From the NCBI RefSeq assembly GCF_000250985.1, contig NW_013524652.1:62001-126000 (forward strand): a stretch of DNA of 64,000 nt. Direction: 5' to 3'. The notes below the pieces were generated by a model. The model worked only from the letters and a program-made list of their open reading frames with translations, had not been told where the DNA came from and searched no databases. Made by a program: the position numbers and the translations under genes. Numbering within the stretch: the stretch's first letter is position 1; each line of letters opens with the position of its first letter. Of this stretch, positions 38,542 to 47,272 are shown piece by piece. This DNA comes from Nematocida parisii ERTm1. Its lineage: Eukaryota; Microsporidia.

Positions 38542-38697
38542 ATGAAGGATATGGGCATATATTCACTGCCTATAAAGGAACAGAATAAATTACAGGAACT
38601 ACTGGATAAAGTAAAAGGGTACACAGAAGCTGAGACAAAAGAAAATCTATCATTGGGCACACTTGACTACCTTAGAAAGTACAGGATTAATAGGTAA
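38542..38697 (+). CDS. Possible 51-residue protein, unknown
   Basis: A clean short frame with balanced, non-repetitive composition, too good for surrounding AT-rich DNA: charged helix (KEQNKLQELLDKVKGY), then LSLGTLDYLRKYR at the end. An AT-rich leader precedes the ATG. No family recognised. Tiny subunits of larger complexes are often missed in such genomes. Confidence 0.4.
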   Translation: MKDMGIYSLPIKEQNKLQELLDKVKGYTEAETKENLSLGTLDYLRKYRINR

Positions 38698-38938
38698 TTT
38701 ATTATTAACTATCGAATGTATAAGACTGTAAAGTGTTTTGTAATATGCATTGATTATTTTCATAATAAAACATTATATAATGATATTTGTCTTATTATAC
38801 GTATATAACTCAAAATTAAATAGAATAAGTAAGACACAAAGAGTACACAGAGCATAATATAGGGCCAATTTATGCGTATTCGTATAAACAATGCATAAAA
38901 GCCGTAATTACAGTGTAATTCAATATTTTGTATATTTA

Positions 38939-39952
38939 TTATATAGGAAGATACTCACTTGATATAAAGTGCTGGACAACAGCATATGGAGTAAGAACAA
39001 CTCCATCGTACATCTTCAGCATACCTTTATTTATTTTCACAAGAGGTACAGAGCGCAGCGAGTATATGGTTATAGAATGGTGTGAGAATGGTTCTTCTGT
39101 TAGTTCTATTGCATTGTACTTTTCTATTCTTTCTTTATACGTATACTTGCTCGGGGGGAATGTCTTGTCAATATGAATAAATCTAAGGGCTTTTGCATAA
39201 GAAAGTCCTTTTTCTTTCTCAGAGAATAAAAAGGCAAAAGCGAATCCGTCCCTTCGGCAGAACTGTGATGATCCGAATAAGAAAGGGAGGAGTTGGTAGT
39301 CATCTAATCCACCCATTCCATGACTCCCTGCTGGCTCTAACTTATACTTTAAAATTAACAGTCTAATTATACTAAAATACTGCTCAAGCACTAGAAGAAC
39401 AGACTTTTCTTGGATAATTCCTAGTTTTAACAGAATAATCACAAAGCAAAAGAAGTTTAGCTCATGGCCTGTGCCATAATCAATCCGTGATTTATTCCCA
39501 AAGGACTCCTGCAAGTATTCTTGAAGTATTCGCACATCTTTTGTTTCTAGTGAGGGAAAGGACTCTTTTAAGAGTCTTTCCCCCTCTATAAGAATTCTTT
39601 CTGCAAAATTAATAAATCCCTTATTTCCATATCGCTGATTCCCTTCTTCTATTGGTACTTCCTGTATTATCTCTTCTATTTTTATTAAAAACAAATTACC
39701 GGGTGTTAAAATGTCTTCCTTTGAGTATGCCACGCCTTCTTCCTTTCTTTTTTCGATCATTTCTTCTATTTCTTCTATATTTCTGGTTTCTGATATGTCA
39801 TAGTATCTGTCTATGTCCCCGGGTATTGCGTTATTCTGTATCATTTGGTCTATTTTCATGAGATATTCTTGAACTGTTTTGTACGCAGCGGATGATTTAA
39901 ACCTTGCCACATCCCAATGTTCTGGGTCTACTTTGTATAATAATTTTGCCAT
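38939..39952 (-). CDS. PTPA, PP2A phosphatase activator / prolyl isomerase
   Basis: From the Met at 39952 the protein is 337 residues; the longer frame begins at 40036 but its extra 28 residues are hydrophobic and unlike the family. Signatures: IDYGTGHELNFFCFVIIL and EPAGSHGMGGLDDYQLLPFL followed by FGSSQF, the invariant PTPA core that forms the ATP and peptide pocket. PTPA (Rrd1/Rrd2) activates protein phosphatase 2A catalytic subunits. The start lies 19 bp from the divergent Vip1 gene. Confidence 0.93.
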   Translation of the reverse strand: MAKLLYKVDPEHWDVARFKSSAAYKTVQEYLMKIDQMIQNNAIPGDIDRYYDISETRNIEEIEEMIEKRKEEGVAYSKEDILTPGNLFLIKIEEIIQEVPIEEGNQRYGNKGFINFAERILIEGERLLKESFPSLETKDVRILQEYLQESFGNKSRIDYGTGHELNFFCFVIILLKLGIIQEKSVLLVLEQYFSIIRLLILKYKLEPAGSHGMGGLDDYQLLPFLFGSSQFCRRDGFAFAFLFSEKEKGLSYAKALRFIHIDKTFPPSKYTYKERIEKYNAIELTEEPFSHHSITIYSLRSVPLVKINKGMLKMYDGVVLTPYAVVQHFISSEYLPI

Positions 39953-39971
39953 TATTTGAAATAAAATTAGA

Positions 39972-42962
39972 ATGCTTATACCGTACGTAGAGCAGATACA
40001 TTTGGGGGTGTTCATTCCAAACAGAAAGCTGCACACACAGCCAATGAAGCAACTAGAGAAGTATTTGAAGGGAAAGGGGTATACACTTTATTACTTTGAG
40101 GATGCATACAGAGAAGAAATATCTGTGGACAATTGGCCGTATGTAGATGTAATAATTACGTTCTTTTCAGAGGGAATAGACTTTTTAAAGGTCAGAAAAT
40201 ATGCAAATATACACAAGCCAATTGAGATAAATAAGATAGATGAGCAGTTCTTGCTCTTAGACAGAAGAATAGTCATGGCGGTTCTAGACCAGATAGGTGT
40301 TCCAACAGCTGAAAGACTAGTTTACAATGGAAGAGTGAAGGAAAAAGAGATAAACGCAGAAAACAAAGAAAAAAAGAAGAAAGAAGAAGAGTCTAAGGGA
40401 GTATCAGCAAGAAAGAAAGGGGCACAGAAGAAATCACGGCAGTATGAAGGAATAGTAAGCACATCAAGCATACTTGACAAAATAGTAAAGGATGGGGTGT
40501 TTGATGCAGCATCTGAGGCAGGCAAGGAGGAAGAGTTAAAGAAAAGCTCTGTCGAGCAAGATTCTGTTGAAAAGGCATATCCAAAGTATAAGAAAGATGT
40601 AGAGGTGGAGATTGATAGAATTATAAAAACCCAGCTAAGTCTATTTAATATAAAGAGAAATGAGCTGTTTAAGCCATCTGAGAAGAGAGTATGCGAAGGC
40701 GATAAATTATGGATAGGAGACAAAAGCATAAACAAACCATATATTGAAAAGCCTGCGTATAGTGAGGACCATAATATACATGTATACTACAGTAAGTACT
40801 GCAAGGGAAGAGAACAGGGAATATGCAGGCTGTTTCGTAAGATAGGATCAAAAAGCAGTAATTACGATAAGAATCCAAGTAAAATATCTTATAGAGAGGA
40901 TGGCAGCTATATTTATGAGAAGTTAATCGAAGTAAAGAATTATCTTGATATAAAAGTGTATGTTATGGGAAAGACTGTATATGCAGAGACAAGAAAGTGC
41001 CCTGAGAGAGATGGAATAGTTATTAGAACAAAGTCTGGTAAGGAGGAAAGAAAAGAAATAAAACTAACAAAGAATGAAATTCGTGCAGTACAAAAGACGA
41101 GTAAGTCATTTGGGCAGTTTATATGTGGAATGGATATTCTCCGAGCCGCCAATGGCGGGTTTATACTAGTAGATGTCAATGGGTGGTCATTTGTAAAGTC
41201 AAATCTGCAATATTATACCCAAAAGAATCTGAAATATCTGGATAAAAAGATTAAGAAGGAGGTGTTAAAAAAGCGGGCAAAGTCCGGGGATAGTACAAGA
41301 AGAAAGGACGTGTCTCTCTATAAGGAAATAATACAGATAATTCACAGAGACGCAGAAAAGCAGCCAGTAGAAAAAAACAAAAGAAAGGAGTATGGCGCAG
41401 ATGCAGAAACTGAGAAAAATCAAGAAAGCAAAAAAATGACAGAATGTATTGAAATAAAGGGCATACATACTGTATACCGGCACGCAAGAAGAACTCCAAA
41501 GCTGAAAAAACGGCTGGTCTTTGTTTCTGAATACTTAATAGAGTACATCTCCAGAACATGCAATATGGCAGGGCGAGATACCTCCAAAGTCAAAGAAATA
41601 CAGGAGATACTGGAGAGGGAGGAAAAGGAGAAGATTCAGTTCAGAACAAAGGAAAACCTTGCATCACTTGAGTCTCTTAAGAAGATTGCAGAGATAAATT
41701 CGGGTGTGCGTGTAAAAATACTAAAAGAAGAAAAGAGTGTTCGGCTGGTTTTAAAATGGGGCGGTCTACTAACAAACAGGGCAAAAAAGGAAATAGAGTA
41801 TGAAGCAATGGAATACGAGTCATTTTTATCAACTGTGCAGGGCGATTCATTCTCCACATATGATTTATACTCCCCTACTAAACCCACTTCTTCTTTAAAG
41901 ACAGCAAGAAAGATTAGACTATTTGCCAATCCAGAGGATAGAACACAGAAAACCGCTGAGGTGTTTAAATCTGTACTTGAGTGGGCAGGAAGGTGCAATA
42001 CTCCAGTTAAAGAGAAGTACTTTAGTATTCTGCGAGAGACAGAGCCTACTCCAGATAAAATATGCCCAGAGTTGACATCAGCATATATGGCACTGAAAGA
42101 GTCTCTCCTTGTTAAGAACAAGTCTAGCGATGCACTAAAAGAAGAGCGGTCGTTAGACAATGAAACTGCACATAAGTGTAATGATGGATCTGCAGACACC
42201 GATACACTGTGCATGAACAGGCTTAGCATAAAAAAAGAGCATGGCTCTCCTGCTCCTACAAGTAGTTTATGTGACTGTCTCGCAAGTCTGTCCTGCGAGT
42301 GCCGAGAAACCTACTTCCTTAAGAGATGGTGCTTTGTCTTTGAAGAGTATCCAACACTCACGCATAAGAATGCAAAAACTGTCATTCCTCTTCTGATAGA
42401 TCTCATCAAGTACGACATACTTTCCAGCCAGTATGAAAAAGCCATTCCCCCAATTTTCCAGTATTTCCAGAATATTGAAAAGCTCTACCAACTTTTTAAT
42501 ACGCATGCATGCTTTTTATACAGGAACAGGATTGACATATTTTTCAGAAAAAACAAAATGTTAGATATAATTAAGTATCTTTACAGTAGGTTTGACTCAC
42601 ACTCAGACACAATTTACTTCACAAAGAAGTTCACTATTCTGCTGCTTCTTCAATATATTCTAAGCATAAAGGAGACAGTTTACATCAATACAGAGCTAAA
42701 GAAGGAAATAGAAAACAAAATGCATGGAATAGGATTTTTAAGTTCAATTGTCATGGTACATCTGTCGTGCAAGGATATAGAATATGTTCTAGTAAGATAC
42801 AGCCATGGCATACACATAGACAACAAAATATTGAAAAGAGGTGTAATTCGCAGGAATGATGAAGAACCAGAGCAGATACTAAGAACAGACCGGCATAAGA
42901 TACTTTGCATAGTCAGAAAAAGTGTTTTGTTTAAGAATTACGAAAAAAGTCAAAATGAATGA
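39972..42962 (+). CDS. VIP1: Vip1/PPIP5K-type inositol pyrophosphate kinase
   Basis: 996 residues. N-terminal segment: GVFIPNRKLHTQPM, DNWPYVDVIITFFSEGI, KPIEINKIDEQFLLLDRR, matching the Vip1 N-terminal domain; a Lys/Glu-rich insert of ~100 residues follows. ATP-grasp kinase part: FICGMDILRAANGGFILVDV then NGWSFVKSN (401-410). The histidine-phosphatase domain begins at RHARRTPK (503-510), where the usual motif is RHADRTPK, so the Asp is replaced by Arg, and I see no later catalytic His-Asp. The kinase should make InsP7/InsP8-type signals; the phosphatase may be weak or dead. Confidence 0.88.
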   Translation: MLIPYVEQIHLGVFIPNRKLHTQPMKQLEKYLKGKGYTLYYFEDAYREEISVDNWPYVDVIITFFSEGIDFLKVRKYANIHKPIEINKIDEQFLLLDRRIVMAVLDQIGVPTAERLVYNGRVKEKEINAENKEKKKKEEESKGVSARKKGAQKKSRQYEGIVSTSSILDKIVKDGVFDAASEAGKEEELKKSSVEQDSVEKAYPKYKKDVEVEIDRIIKTQLSLFNIKRNELFKPSEKRVCEGDKLWIGDKSINKPYIEKPAYSEDHNIHVYYSKYCKGREQGICRLFRKIGSKSSNYDKNPSKISYREDGSYIYEKLIEVKNYLDIKVYVMGKTVYAETRKCPERDGIVIRTKSGKEERKEIKLTKNEIRAVQKTSKSFGQFICGMDILRAANGGFILVDVNGWSFVKSNLQYYTQKNLKYLDKKIKKEVLKKRAKSGDSTRRKDVSLYKEIIQIIHRDAEKQPVEKNKRKEYGADAETEKNQESKKMTECIEIKGIHTVYRHARRTPKLKKRLVFVSEYLIEYISRTCNMAGRDTSKVKEIQEILEREEKEKIQFRTKENLASLESLKKIAEINSGVRVKILKEEKSVRLVLKWGGLLTNRAKKEIEYEAMEYESFLSTVQGDSFSTYDLYSPTKPTSSLKTARKIRLFANPEDRTQKTAEVFKSVLEWAGRCNTPVKEKYFSILRETEPTPDKICPELTSAYMALKESLLVKNKSSDALKEERSLDNETAHKCNDGSADTDTLCMNRLSIKKEHGSPAPTSSLCDCLASLSCECRETYFLKRWCFVFEEYPTLTHKNAKTVIPLLIDLIKYDILSSQYEKAIPPIFQYFQNIEKLYQLFNTHACFLYRNRIDIFFRKNKMLDIIKYLYSRFDSHSDTIYFTKKFTILLLLQYILSIKETVYINTELKKEIENKMHGIGFLSSIVMVHLSCKDIEYVLVRYSHGIHIDNKILKRGVIRRNDEEPEQILRTDRHKILCIVRKSVLFKNYEKSQNE

Positions 42963-43147
42963 TTTTTCTATGGCTATATACACTAAAAGAACAAATTCCG
43001 TCTAAATTATGGTATGACCAGAAATAAATTACTCGTTTATATGAAATATATCCCAATCTTATGAAATATTTTATTAGTGGACTTTTAGTGTATTTTAGTG
43101 CTTTTTTGTCTCGTGGTGTAATTTATGCAAAATTGTTTGGATTTTTA
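42963..43147. other. Short spacer before Sec6
   Basis: Open upstream frame from 43061 (hydrophobic start) overlaps this spacer, but the Sec6 alignment begins at the Met at 43148. Confidence 0.3.
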
Positions 43148-45052
43148 ATGCAGAATGAAGCACTGCAGAGTCTAATACGGGAGACTGAAATAATAAAAAC
43201 AACTTTGTCAAAAATAAAGAGTCACACAAAGCAAGCCAAAGACTCAGTTGAGTCAATCGGTAAAGATCTCGTGTCATTAGAATCCTTTAAAAATGACGGT
43301 CTTGTAAGGGTATCTGCAACTGCGCAGATGAACATAGAGAAAACACGGCAACTATTAGGAGAGGTGAAGACCTTTGGAAAGAAGTACAGCAAATTAATTA
43401 AAGAAATAAAAAACAGAACTGAGTCGGCCAGTGCTGCCAGTTTACTGAGCTTATATAAAGAGATAAAGGGTCTTTTAGGCCTTAAAACTACAACGCCTGA
43501 AATATCTGAGAAAATATCTATATTAGAGAAAAACTTTGAAATTCTCATTTTAACAATAATCGATGCACTTCCAGAGATAATTGAAACAGAAGGGGCTGTT
43601 TCGTATGCCAAGGCTGTAAAGATATCAATTGAAGAGTCTCCAAATGAACTAGATGGTACAAAAGACAATAGGTCTATTATTGAAGAAAATACGGGAAGTG
43701 CAGGTGGAAAGGATGTGCTGAGCTGTAACATAGACAGGAATAGAATATTTGAAGTGTTTTTAGATTCTGTTGTTAGGCGATTTACAGAGAACTTGCACAA
43801 TACTAATTTAATAGGAAAGGATGATTTATCATTTATTTTATCAGACCTAGTGCGATTAAAGGAAACAGACGGCCTTGCAATTCCGTCAAAGTACAAAATA
43901 TTTTCTTTTGCAACCATACAGTACCATAGAATGCTTTATGAGTATTTAGAGGCAAATACGGATAAGTTTGATCCAAATGAGTCTATAGGCATTCTTCTAT
44001 GGTGTAAAAAGTACTATGCAGAAATGGAGAAAATGGGCCGAATGAAGAGTGCACTGGGTCCTGTTCTATTTGCAGGGCGGGAAGGCGATTTAGTGGACAA
44101 GTACATATCAGCAGCACAAGAAAAGCTGTCTGAGTGGATACATAATCTAGCAAACATGGAAAGCAAACGGTTTCAGGAAAGAAAAAAGGCACCCGACTTG
44201 GATGGAGACAGCAAGTTCATAAGCATCGGATTCATGGATCTACTCCATATAATACGGCAGCAGTTAGAGCCTATGCATGTGCACCCAGGAATATTCAAAA
44301 GAGTGTCAGCGCATATTTTAAAGTGTGTGGAAGAGTTTAGAGAGATACTAATGGAGGCTGTGATAACAGAGCTAGACTTGGTTTTAAAGGATAAAGCTCA
44401 CAATGGATTTGAAGAATACTGCATTGCTCTCTCCAACAGCGGGCTTAAATTCATGGACTGTCTCCATACGCTTCCATTCTACAACGATCCAAATATGCAG
44501 TCGATCAGTAAAGTATTTTATGCGTGTATGGAGCAGTCTAATGATGCACTGATCCGAAATATTCTGTATGTGGTATCTCCAGCGACTGAAAACATTTTTA
44601 CGGAAAAGTGGATTTCAGAGCCAGTTACACAAACCATCATATCTACATATGCTGACTACCTGACAGATTATAAGGAGAGTATGATAGACTACACATTTAC
44701 TTCATTCGTATCTGCGCTGTTGGACAGTACAATAGAACTATACTTTGATAGATTGACTAAAAAGCGCACAGTTTACCGCAAAGAGCATCTGTCAATTATA
44801 ACTATGGATAGAAAAAAGTACAGAGAGTTCTTTTCCAAATATTTGTCAAAGAATTCACTGAAAGAGTCACTCAGAAGAATGGATTACTTCATCTCCATTA
44901 CATCCTCTGACAATATAAGCTTATGCACATCAGAAGTGAAATTATACTTAAAAGACTTCCCCGATTGCTCAAAGGAAGCGCTCATAAAAATACTTAGAAA
45001 AATGCCAGGTGGAAGTAAAGAATTTAGTAAAGAAGTCATGAGCAGAATATAA
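43148..45052 (+). CDS. SEC6: Exocyst complex subunit Sec6
   Basis: 634 residues from the Met at 43148. The frame extends to 43061, but that 29-residue piece looks like a chance signal-like leader. The first ~170 residues are coiled coil (SLIRETEIIKTTLSKIKSH, KTRQLLGEVKTFGKKY). The middle matches Sec6: ILLWCKKYYAEMEKMG, LGPVLFAGREGDLVDKYI, KLSEWIHNLANMESKRFQER, then a DLLHIIRQQLEPM stretch. Helical bundles follow to the end. Sec6 helps tether secretory vesicles at the plasma membrane. Confidence 0.85.
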   Translation: MQNEALQSLIRETEIIKTTLSKIKSHTKQAKDSVESIGKDLVSLESFKNDGLVRVSATAQMNIEKTRQLLGEVKTFGKKYSKLIKEIKNRTESASAASLLSLYKEIKGLLGLKTTTPEISEKISILEKNFEILILTIIDALPEIIETEGAVSYAKAVKISIEESPNELDGTKDNRSIIEENTGSAGGKDVLSCNIDRNRIFEVFLDSVVRRFTENLHNTNLIGKDDLSFILSDLVRLKETDGLAIPSKYKIFSFATIQYHRMLYEYLEANTDKFDPNESIGILLWCKKYYAEMEKMGRMKSALGPVLFAGREGDLVDKYISAAQEKLSEWIHNLANMESKRFQERKKAPDLDGDSKFISIGFMDLLHIIRQQLEPMHVHPGIFKRVSAHILKCVEEFREILMEAVITELDLVLKDKAHNGFEEYCIALSNSGLKFMDCLHTLPFYNDPNMQSISKVFYACMEQSNDALIRNILYVVSPATENIFTEKWISEPVTQTIISTYADYLTDYKESMIDYTFTSFVSALLDSTIELYFDRLTKKRTVYRKEHLSIITMDRKKYREFFSKYLSKNSLKESLRRMDYFISITSSDNISLCTSEVKLYLKDFPDCSKEALIKILRKMPGGSKEFSKEVMSRI

Positions 45053-45819
45053 TAAAAATAAAATTGTGTTTATATATAAAGAAGTAAACTATTAAAATTT
45101 TAAAGCCAAACTAAGTAGTATAATGCAAAGTCTTTTCGGGTGTTTTAAGATTATAAATAAAAGTCTTCGCATGAGATAGAAAAGCTGAAGAGTTTTAATT
45201 TACTTCAGCAATCAAATATGACACTTTAATATTCAAATTGAAAACAAACAAAGGAATTGCTCTAAATATAGAATATTCTAATATTCTGATAATATAAGGA
45301 ATATACTCAGCATTGCACATACCAAAGAAAATAGAGTGCAAGTAAGAAAGTCCTTATTTAATGGGGTGGCTATATGCTTTAGCATTCCTATAACTGAAAA
45401 TATAATCTGAAAATACCAGAAAATACCCGAAAATACCACAAACTAGTTCGGGTTATTATAATCTTTATGCACCCAGAAAGACATTCAGACTCTTTTAATC
45501 GGTATAATAAAATCTATAGCGGTATAAACCAATTTGAATAATGTGCAAAGGAGGCAAAATACAATTGGATTTCTGGAGTATGCTATACTCACTGGAATTC
45601 CACATATAAACTAGAAACCAGAATTTCTATATTTTATGCCAAGTGAATATATGCTAAATAATCAGAAATACCTTTAAAATTTAGGTTATTTTTGTATTTT
45701 CATAAAATATATTTTATTCTAACCTGAATTTCTCTGAAATTTCTTATAATAATCTTTGGGCCTTTTAGTCCTCTTTATTTATTCTGCCGTCTTATTTATT
45801 ATTATTTTTTTTATTTTTT
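45053..45819. other. Intergenic, 767 bp, motif copies
   Basis: Contains ACCCGAAAATACC and TTCGGGTTATTA near 45426-45458, close opposing copies of the recurrent motif. No gene seen; AT-rich. Confidence 0.4.
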
Positions 45820-46365
45820 ATGTTTCTTATCCTTTTACTCAACACATTCTTGATTGGGATTGCTATAGTTGCATTATCTATTGGATTTATTGCCTTTTTA
45901 TATAAGTCTATTCATTTCATAGAGGAATATCCCGTTAGAGCAAAAGAGAGGATCCGATTATTAATTTACTCAGTCTGGGGGATGCATTTTATTTTGCTAT
46001 TTAGAGGATTCTCACTGTGGCTTATAGGATTTTCTTGTGTGTGCCAGCTGCTATTCTATAACTTATTAGATGACTATCCTAATATTGAGACAGCTGGTGC
46101 TGGTTTTATCACGGCAGTTGTATTTGCCTTTATCAACCACATGTTCTTCCTTAGCTCTATGCTTAAGAACAGATGTGGGCTGTTTGAGATTTTCTTCTAC
46201 TTCTTCATAATTGTGTGGGCTATTCCAATATCATTCTTTTTGAGTTTGACCGCAAACGATGAAGTAATTACAATTTCAGGAACAAAGAAGCCCATTAGAA
46301 GAACATTGGCAGGAAAAGTTATAGATACTCTTCTCTCTAGACATAACGTATGGGAGGACAGATAG
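45820..46365 (+). CDS. SVP26: Svp26/TEX261-type COPII cargo adaptor
   Basis: 181 residues, four hydrophobic segments (~3-25, 45-63, 88-108, 118-142). Family marks: IHFIEEYPVRAKERIRLLIYSVWGMH, then FSLWLIGFSC and later LLDDYPNIETAGAGFITAV; FFIIVWAIPISFFLSLTAN near the end. Svp26/TEX261 sorts Golgi glycosyltransferases into ER vesicles. Confidence 0.85.
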   Translation: MFLILLLNTFLIGIAIVALSIGFIAFLYKSIHFIEEYPVRAKERIRLLIYSVWGMHFILLFRGFSLWLIGFSCVCQLLFYNLLDDYPNIETAGAGFITAVVFAFINHMFFLSSMLKNRCGLFEIFFYFFIIVWAIPISFFLSLTANDEVITISGTKKPIRRTLAGKVIDTLLSRHNVWEDR

Positions 46366-46855
46366 GTCAATTATATAAATAATTATTGGTAGAAGTTTCG
46401 GATTGAATTTTTAGGTTATATAAATAATACTGGCGTATCCGGGATATGTCGTGTATAAAGTGCTGAAGTTTACTGTGTATATACAGAATGTATTATATAA
46501 CCCGAAATTTATCACCACATATAGATTGCTGCTTTTATATAGGGTTTGATTGTTCTTGTGTGCTGGTTGATGCACATCAAGTATTTTAGATTTTAACGGT
46601 TAAATTAGGTATACTGCAAATATTTATATATTTATTCTTTGCAGCATTGAATGGACGTTTTTTGCGGGTTTATATGTATGATAATAGAAGCATAGATCTG
46701 TCTATTCAAAATACCAAGATTTATAATGTAATTTCGGGTGTTATATATTTGGAGTAAACACTTAAAATGAACAGTCGATATGCATTGTGCGGCGTGTGGT
46801 GTTTGTTTGTTATTGAAGCAAGATATAGATAAAAACTGAGTTTCTATTTATCTGT
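46366..46855. other. Intergenic with two motif copies
   Basis: TATAACCCGAAATTT at 46497-46510 and ATTTCGGGTG at 46731-46740. Nothing else recognised. Confidence 0.4.
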
Positions 46856-47092
46856 ATGCCAGAAAGAGAAATAGGGAATCTCGATGGATTTAATGATGTA
46901 TACTACCAAGACTCTAGATTGCTGAGTAGTCTAGTATACACGGGGAAGAAATTAAAGTCTGCGCCATATTCAGAAGATGGATATCCTAATAAAGGACATA
47001 TATCATATGAGTACATCACATATAACGAGCCCTTTTCCGCACGTACGGTTATTTTTAAGATTCCAATGAGCTATCTTAGAAAGAAACAATAA
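46856..47092 (+). CDS. Small protein, unknown
   Basis: 78 residues, soluble, with a conserved-looking end (HISYEYITYNEPFSARTVIFKI then PMSYLRKKQ). No known domain. The composition is normal for coding DNA here and the frame fits the space, so it is probably real. Confidence 0.5.
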   Translation: MPEREIGNLDGFNDVYYQDSRLLSSLVYTGKKLKSAPYSEDGYPNKGHISYEYITYNEPFSARTVIFKIPMSYLRKKQ

Positions 47093-47272
47093 AATATGTT
47101 TCTCTACAAATATTTCATTTGTATTATCTTGCTTTAAGCCTGTTTTAAATGTTTACATTGGATTGGTCTAATTATATATCTATGTATGAAAACTTGCCCA
47201 ATTAACACAGATTTATAACTGACCAATGACATTGTTTGGCCTATAAATAAATTATAGTGTATTTACGGGGAA

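Noticed and set aside
39953-40036. PTPA extension of 28 residues
   Set aside because: Hydrophobic and overlaps the Vip1 start on the other strand; PTPA similarity begins after the inner Met.
43061-43147. Sec6 extension with a signal-like start
   Set aside because: Sec6 is cytosolic and family similarity begins at 43148.
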